Origin: Vulcanimicrobiota bacterium
GTDB taxonomy: Bacteria > Pseudomonadota > Gammaproteobacteria > Xanthomonadales > Rhodanobacteraceae
Direction of reading: 5' to 3'
Assembly: GCA_903970555.1 (NCBI GenBank)
Contig: CAJCJD010000238.1
Location: forward strand, 1-35,972
Length of the DNA stretch: 35,972 nucleotides
Shown here: piece by piece, positions 33,742 to 35,972 of the stretch
How positions within the stretch are numbered: the first letter of the stretch is position 1
How the letters are laid out: each line of letters starts with the position of its first letter
Notes under the pieces: generated by a model
What the model was told of the DNA's origin: nothing
Database searches by the model: none
What the model saw: only the letters and a program-made list of their open reading frames with translations
Program-made: the position numbers and the translations under genes

Positions 33742-34503
33742 ATGACTGTCATCGACGACCTCCCCAGCCGCTTCCGTTTCGTCCTCGTCCGCACCTCTCA
33801 CCCGGGCAATATCGGCAGTGCGGCGCGGGCCATGCGCACGATGGGCTTTACCCATATGGAGCTGGTGGCACCCCACCGTTTCCCGGATCGGGAAGCGTCG
33901 GCCCTGGCGGCAGGCGCGGATGATGTGCTGGAAGGGGCAGGGGTTCACCAGGAGCTAGTGGATGGCCTGGCCGGCTCCAGTTTCGCCCTCGGCCTCTCGG
34001 CGCGCCGGCGCGGGGTGAACCTGCCGGAGCTGTCACCGCGCGAGGCGGCGATGCAAGCGCTGGCGGCGGCGCAGCGAGGCGAGCAGGTGGCACTGGTGTT
34101 CGGCAACGAGCGCACCGGGCTGGAGAACGAAGAGCTGGCACGCTGCCACGCCATGGTGCGCATTCCCAGCGTGGACGATTTCAGTTCGCTCAACCTGTCG
34201 CAGGCTGTGCAGGTGATGGCCTACGAGCTACGCGTCGCACTGCTGGGCGAGAGCATCTCCGCACCGCCACCCGTGCACGATGAACCGCCCGCCGACGCGA
34301 CGCAGATGGAACGTTTCTACGAACACCTGGCGCAAACGCTGGACGACATCGATTTCCACAAGGGCCGCGCGCCGACCACGATCATGCTGCGCCTGCGCAA
34401 GCTGTTTCAGCGTGCGCAGATGGATGAGCGCGAGTTGCGCATGTTGCACGGCATTCTTGCCGACGCGCAGCGCATGGCGCAGTTGGCCACGCAGAAAAAA
34501 TAG
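33742..34503 (+). CDS. trmJ: tRNA (cytidine/uridine-2'-O-)-methyltransferase TrmJ
   Basis: A 253-residue SPOUT methyltransferase that 2'-O-methylates position 32 of several tRNAs. The motifs are TSHPGNIGSAARAMRTMGF (about 18-36), VALVFGNERTGLENEEL (motif 2, near 115-131) and IPSVDDFSSLNLSQAVQVMAYEL (motif 3, near 141-163), together forming the SAM-binding knot. A C-terminal helical extension (about 175-253) is the tRNA-binding tail. The ATG at 33742 is chosen; an earlier start at 33592 would overlap suhB. Divergent from suhB and convergent with the CNNM-type gene 11 bases away, with no visible terminator. Confidence 0.95.
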   Translation: MTVIDDLPSRFRFVLVRTSHPGNIGSAARAMRTMGFTHMELVAPHRFPDREASALAAGADDVLEGAGVHQELVDGLAGSSFALGLSARRRGVNLPELSPREAAMQALAAAQRGEQVALVFGNERTGLENEELARCHAMVRIPSVDDFSSLNLSQAVQVMAYELRVALLGESISAPPPVHDEPPADATQMERFYEHLAQTLDDIDFHKGRAPTTIMLRLRKLFQRAQMDERELRMLHGILADAQRMAQLATQKK

Positions 34504-34514
34504 TTGCGCGAGTT

Positions 34515-35831
34515 TTACTCGCCGTCGGCCGCTTCGGTGGGCGGCGCAGGCGTCACCAGCAGCTTGTCGATGCGCGCGCCGTCCAGATCGACCACTTCAA
34601 ACCGAATGCCACGCCATTCGAATATTTCGCCGGTTTGCGGAATGCGTCCGAGCGCGGCCATCACCATGCCGCCGGCCGTGCGGAAATCGTGCTCCTCTTC
34701 GCCGGGCAGATGATCCAGGCCCAGCAGTTCGCGCAAGTCGTCGGTGGAAATCGCGCCGTCGACCAGCCAACTGCCGTCTTCGCGCTGCACGATCGGCGAA
34801 CTCTCCTCTTTGCCGTGGCCGAGCTGGCTGGCGCCGACTACTGCTGCAAGCAGATCGTTGAGGGTAACGACGCCTTCGATATCGCCGTATTCGTCCACGA
34901 CCAGCGCCATGGGCGTTTCAGCGTCGCGGAATTCTTCCAGTAGATCGAGCGCGCGTGCGGTGGCCGGCACGTATAAGGGTTTGGCCAGGGTGCGGAAAAG
35001 GTCCGGGTTTCCGACGGTGATCGTGGCGAGCAAGCTCTTTACTTCGACTACGCCAACAATGTCCGACTCGTCGCCGCGATAGACGGGGTAACGCGAGTAC
35101 GGCGTCTGCCGCAACACTTCGACGTTTTCCGCCAGCGGCGCGTTCATATCCAGCCATGCGATGCGCGTGCGCGGACTCATCACGCTATCGACCGTGCGAT
35201 CGCCCAGGCGCAGCACGCGGTTGACCATCGCCTGCTCATCGGCGTCCAACACGCCTTGTTCGGTGCTTTCGGCCACCAGCAAGCGGATCTCTTCTTCGGT
35301 TGCCGCGCTTTGGCCGCGATCTTTCACATTCAGCATGCGCATCAACATGCTGCTGGAGCGATTTAACGTCCACACGAAGGGTGCGGTGGCACGGGAAAGC
35401 ACCAGCATGGGCATGGCGACGTAACCGGACACCTTCTCCGGCGCGGACAATGCCAGACGCTTGGGCACCAGCTCGCCAATCACGATCTGGATGAACGAGA
35501 TCACGACGAAGCCGAGCACGATGCCGATGATCCTCGTATAGGGCACCAGCCACGCCACATTGGTACCGCGGAGCAGGTCGGCGATATGCGAACTTACCGC
35601 GTCGCCAGCCACCGCACCGGTGACCAGCATGATCAGGGTAATGCCAACCTGAATGGTCGACAGAAAGTGTTCCGGGGACTCGGCGTGCAGCAGCGCGATA
35701 CGTGCCCGCCGACTGGTGCGGGCCATCTGCTTCAGGCGGCTCTTGCGCGAGGCGACCAGCGCCATTTCCGAGAGCGCGAAGAAACCGTTGCACAGGGCGA
35801 GGATGAGGACGAGCGCGATTGTTGTCAGCAT
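34515..35831 (-). CDS. CNNM/CorC (hemolysin C) family membrane protein
   Basis: A 438-residue protein of the UPF0053 family. Residues about 1-190 form the DUF21 membrane domain with four hydrophobic segments (LALCNGFFALSEMALVASRKSRL start, VISFIQIVIGELVPKRLAL). A CBS pair spans about 205-335 (SVMSPRTRIAWLDMN, LVVDEYGDIEGVVTLNDLL), and a CorC/HlyC domain occupies about 345-430 (SWLVDGAISTDDLRELLGL). Relatives export Mg or Co or support Mg homeostasis; the hemolysin label is historic. The E. coli paralogue YtfL is the nearest in build. The ATG at 35829-35831 begins the first membrane segment. No partner gene is visible. Confidence 0.92.
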   Translation of the reverse strand: MLTTIALVLILALCNGFFALSEMALVASRKSRLKQMARTSRRARIALLHAESPEHFLSTIQVGITLIMLVTGAVAGDAVSSHIADLLRGTNVAWLVPYTRIIGIVLGFVVISFIQIVIGELVPKRLALSAPEKVSGYVAMPMLVLSRATAPFVWTLNRSSSMLMRMLNVKDRGQSAATEEEIRLLVAESTEQGVLDADEQAMVNRVLRLGDRTVDSVMSPRTRIAWLDMNAPLAENVEVLRQTPYSRYPVYRGDESDIVGVVEVKSLLATITVGNPDLFRTLAKPLYVPATARALDLLEEFRDAETPMALVVDEYGDIEGVVTLNDLLAAVVGASQLGHGKEESSPIVQREDGSWLVDGAISTDDLRELLGLDHLPGEEEHDFRTAGGMVMAALGRIPQTGEIFEWRGIRFEVVDLDGARIDKLLVTPAPPTEAADGE

Positions 35832-35958
35832 CGCGACAGGGCATCTAGAGCGGGCATGGCATCAGTGTAAGGCACGCCGGGGCCTCGGTGGTGCGGCGCG
35901 GCGGGGGCGTCCTGTAACATGCGCGTCACATTTACCCCCTGGCCCAGGCGTTCTCCGC

Positions 35959-35972
35959 ATGTTTTCACTCCA
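35959..35972 (+). CDS. Possible start of a gene cut by the window edge
   Basis: An ATG at 35959 opens a frame reading MFSL and then runs off the window. A TAACAT resembling a -10 box lies at 35915-35920. There is no strong ribosome site, and four codons are too few to identify anything, so this is only a possibility. The 127 bases between it and the CNNM-type gene are GC-rich and otherwise featureless. Confidence 0.25.

Overview
The window is an ordinary, densely packed chromosomal segment of a GC-rich gammaproteobacterium. The combination of genes points to Xanthomonadales, most likely Rhodanobacteraceae (the Dyella/Rhodanobacter/Luteibacter group): an rpoN-hpf-hprK-rapZ-EIIA(Man)-HPr-EI cluster, a membrane-type PssA, an H-NS/XrvA-type nucleoid protein, kdsD-kdsC-lptCAB and DUF2164. 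The assignment to family is inference. No rRNA, tRNA, CRISPR array, prophage or insertion sequence was seen. No gene-free stretch exceeds 300 bases.

Layout. 1-2076 (+): the 3' end of an SPFH protein (QmcA type), its NfeD/YbbJ partner and a ThrE-type amino-acid exporter. 2149-4968 (-): an H-NS-like protein, prolyl-tRNA synthetase and a DUF4124 protein. 5080-6802 (+): pssA, a small protein proposed here as a diverged DNA polymerase III psi subunit (HolD), and rimI, with stop/start overlaps. 6928-9771 (-): valS. 9960-11629 (+): an uncharacterised protein with glycosyltransferase-like features, then tsaB. 11643-13645: a YeiH-type transporter divergent from a YeiE-like LysR regulator, with an inverted repeat between them.

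13694-23885 (-) is one long collinear block, read from right to left: kdsD, kdsC, lptC, lptA, lptB (Kdo synthesis and LPS transport), rpoN, hpf, hprK, rapZ, a mannose-class EIIA, HPr and enzyme I. No sugar permease is present, so the PTS part looks regulatory: EI phosphorylates HPr on His15, HPr can pass phosphate to the EIIA, and HprK can modify Ser46 of HPr. The ptsN gene that often lies between hpf and hprK is missing, and a strong GC hairpin sits in the gap.

24053-25598 (+): ibaG and murA. 25640-28231 (-): purM, purN and a DUF3108 protein. 28489-32757 (+): a DUF2066 protein, a second CDP-alcohol phosphotransferase, a PerM-like permease, hda, a DUF2164 protein and a VOC protein. 32808-34503: suhB and trmJ, divergent as in E. 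coli. 34515-35831 (-): a CNNM/CorC-type membrane protein. A possible new gene begins at the right edge.

Most genes are housekeeping, and no clearly novel multi-gene system was found. The points most worth checking are the HolD candidate, the rearranged regulatory PTS cluster, the 92-base lptC/lptA overlap, the uncharacterised protein beside valS, two related dispersed inverted repeats, and palindromes upstream of purM.
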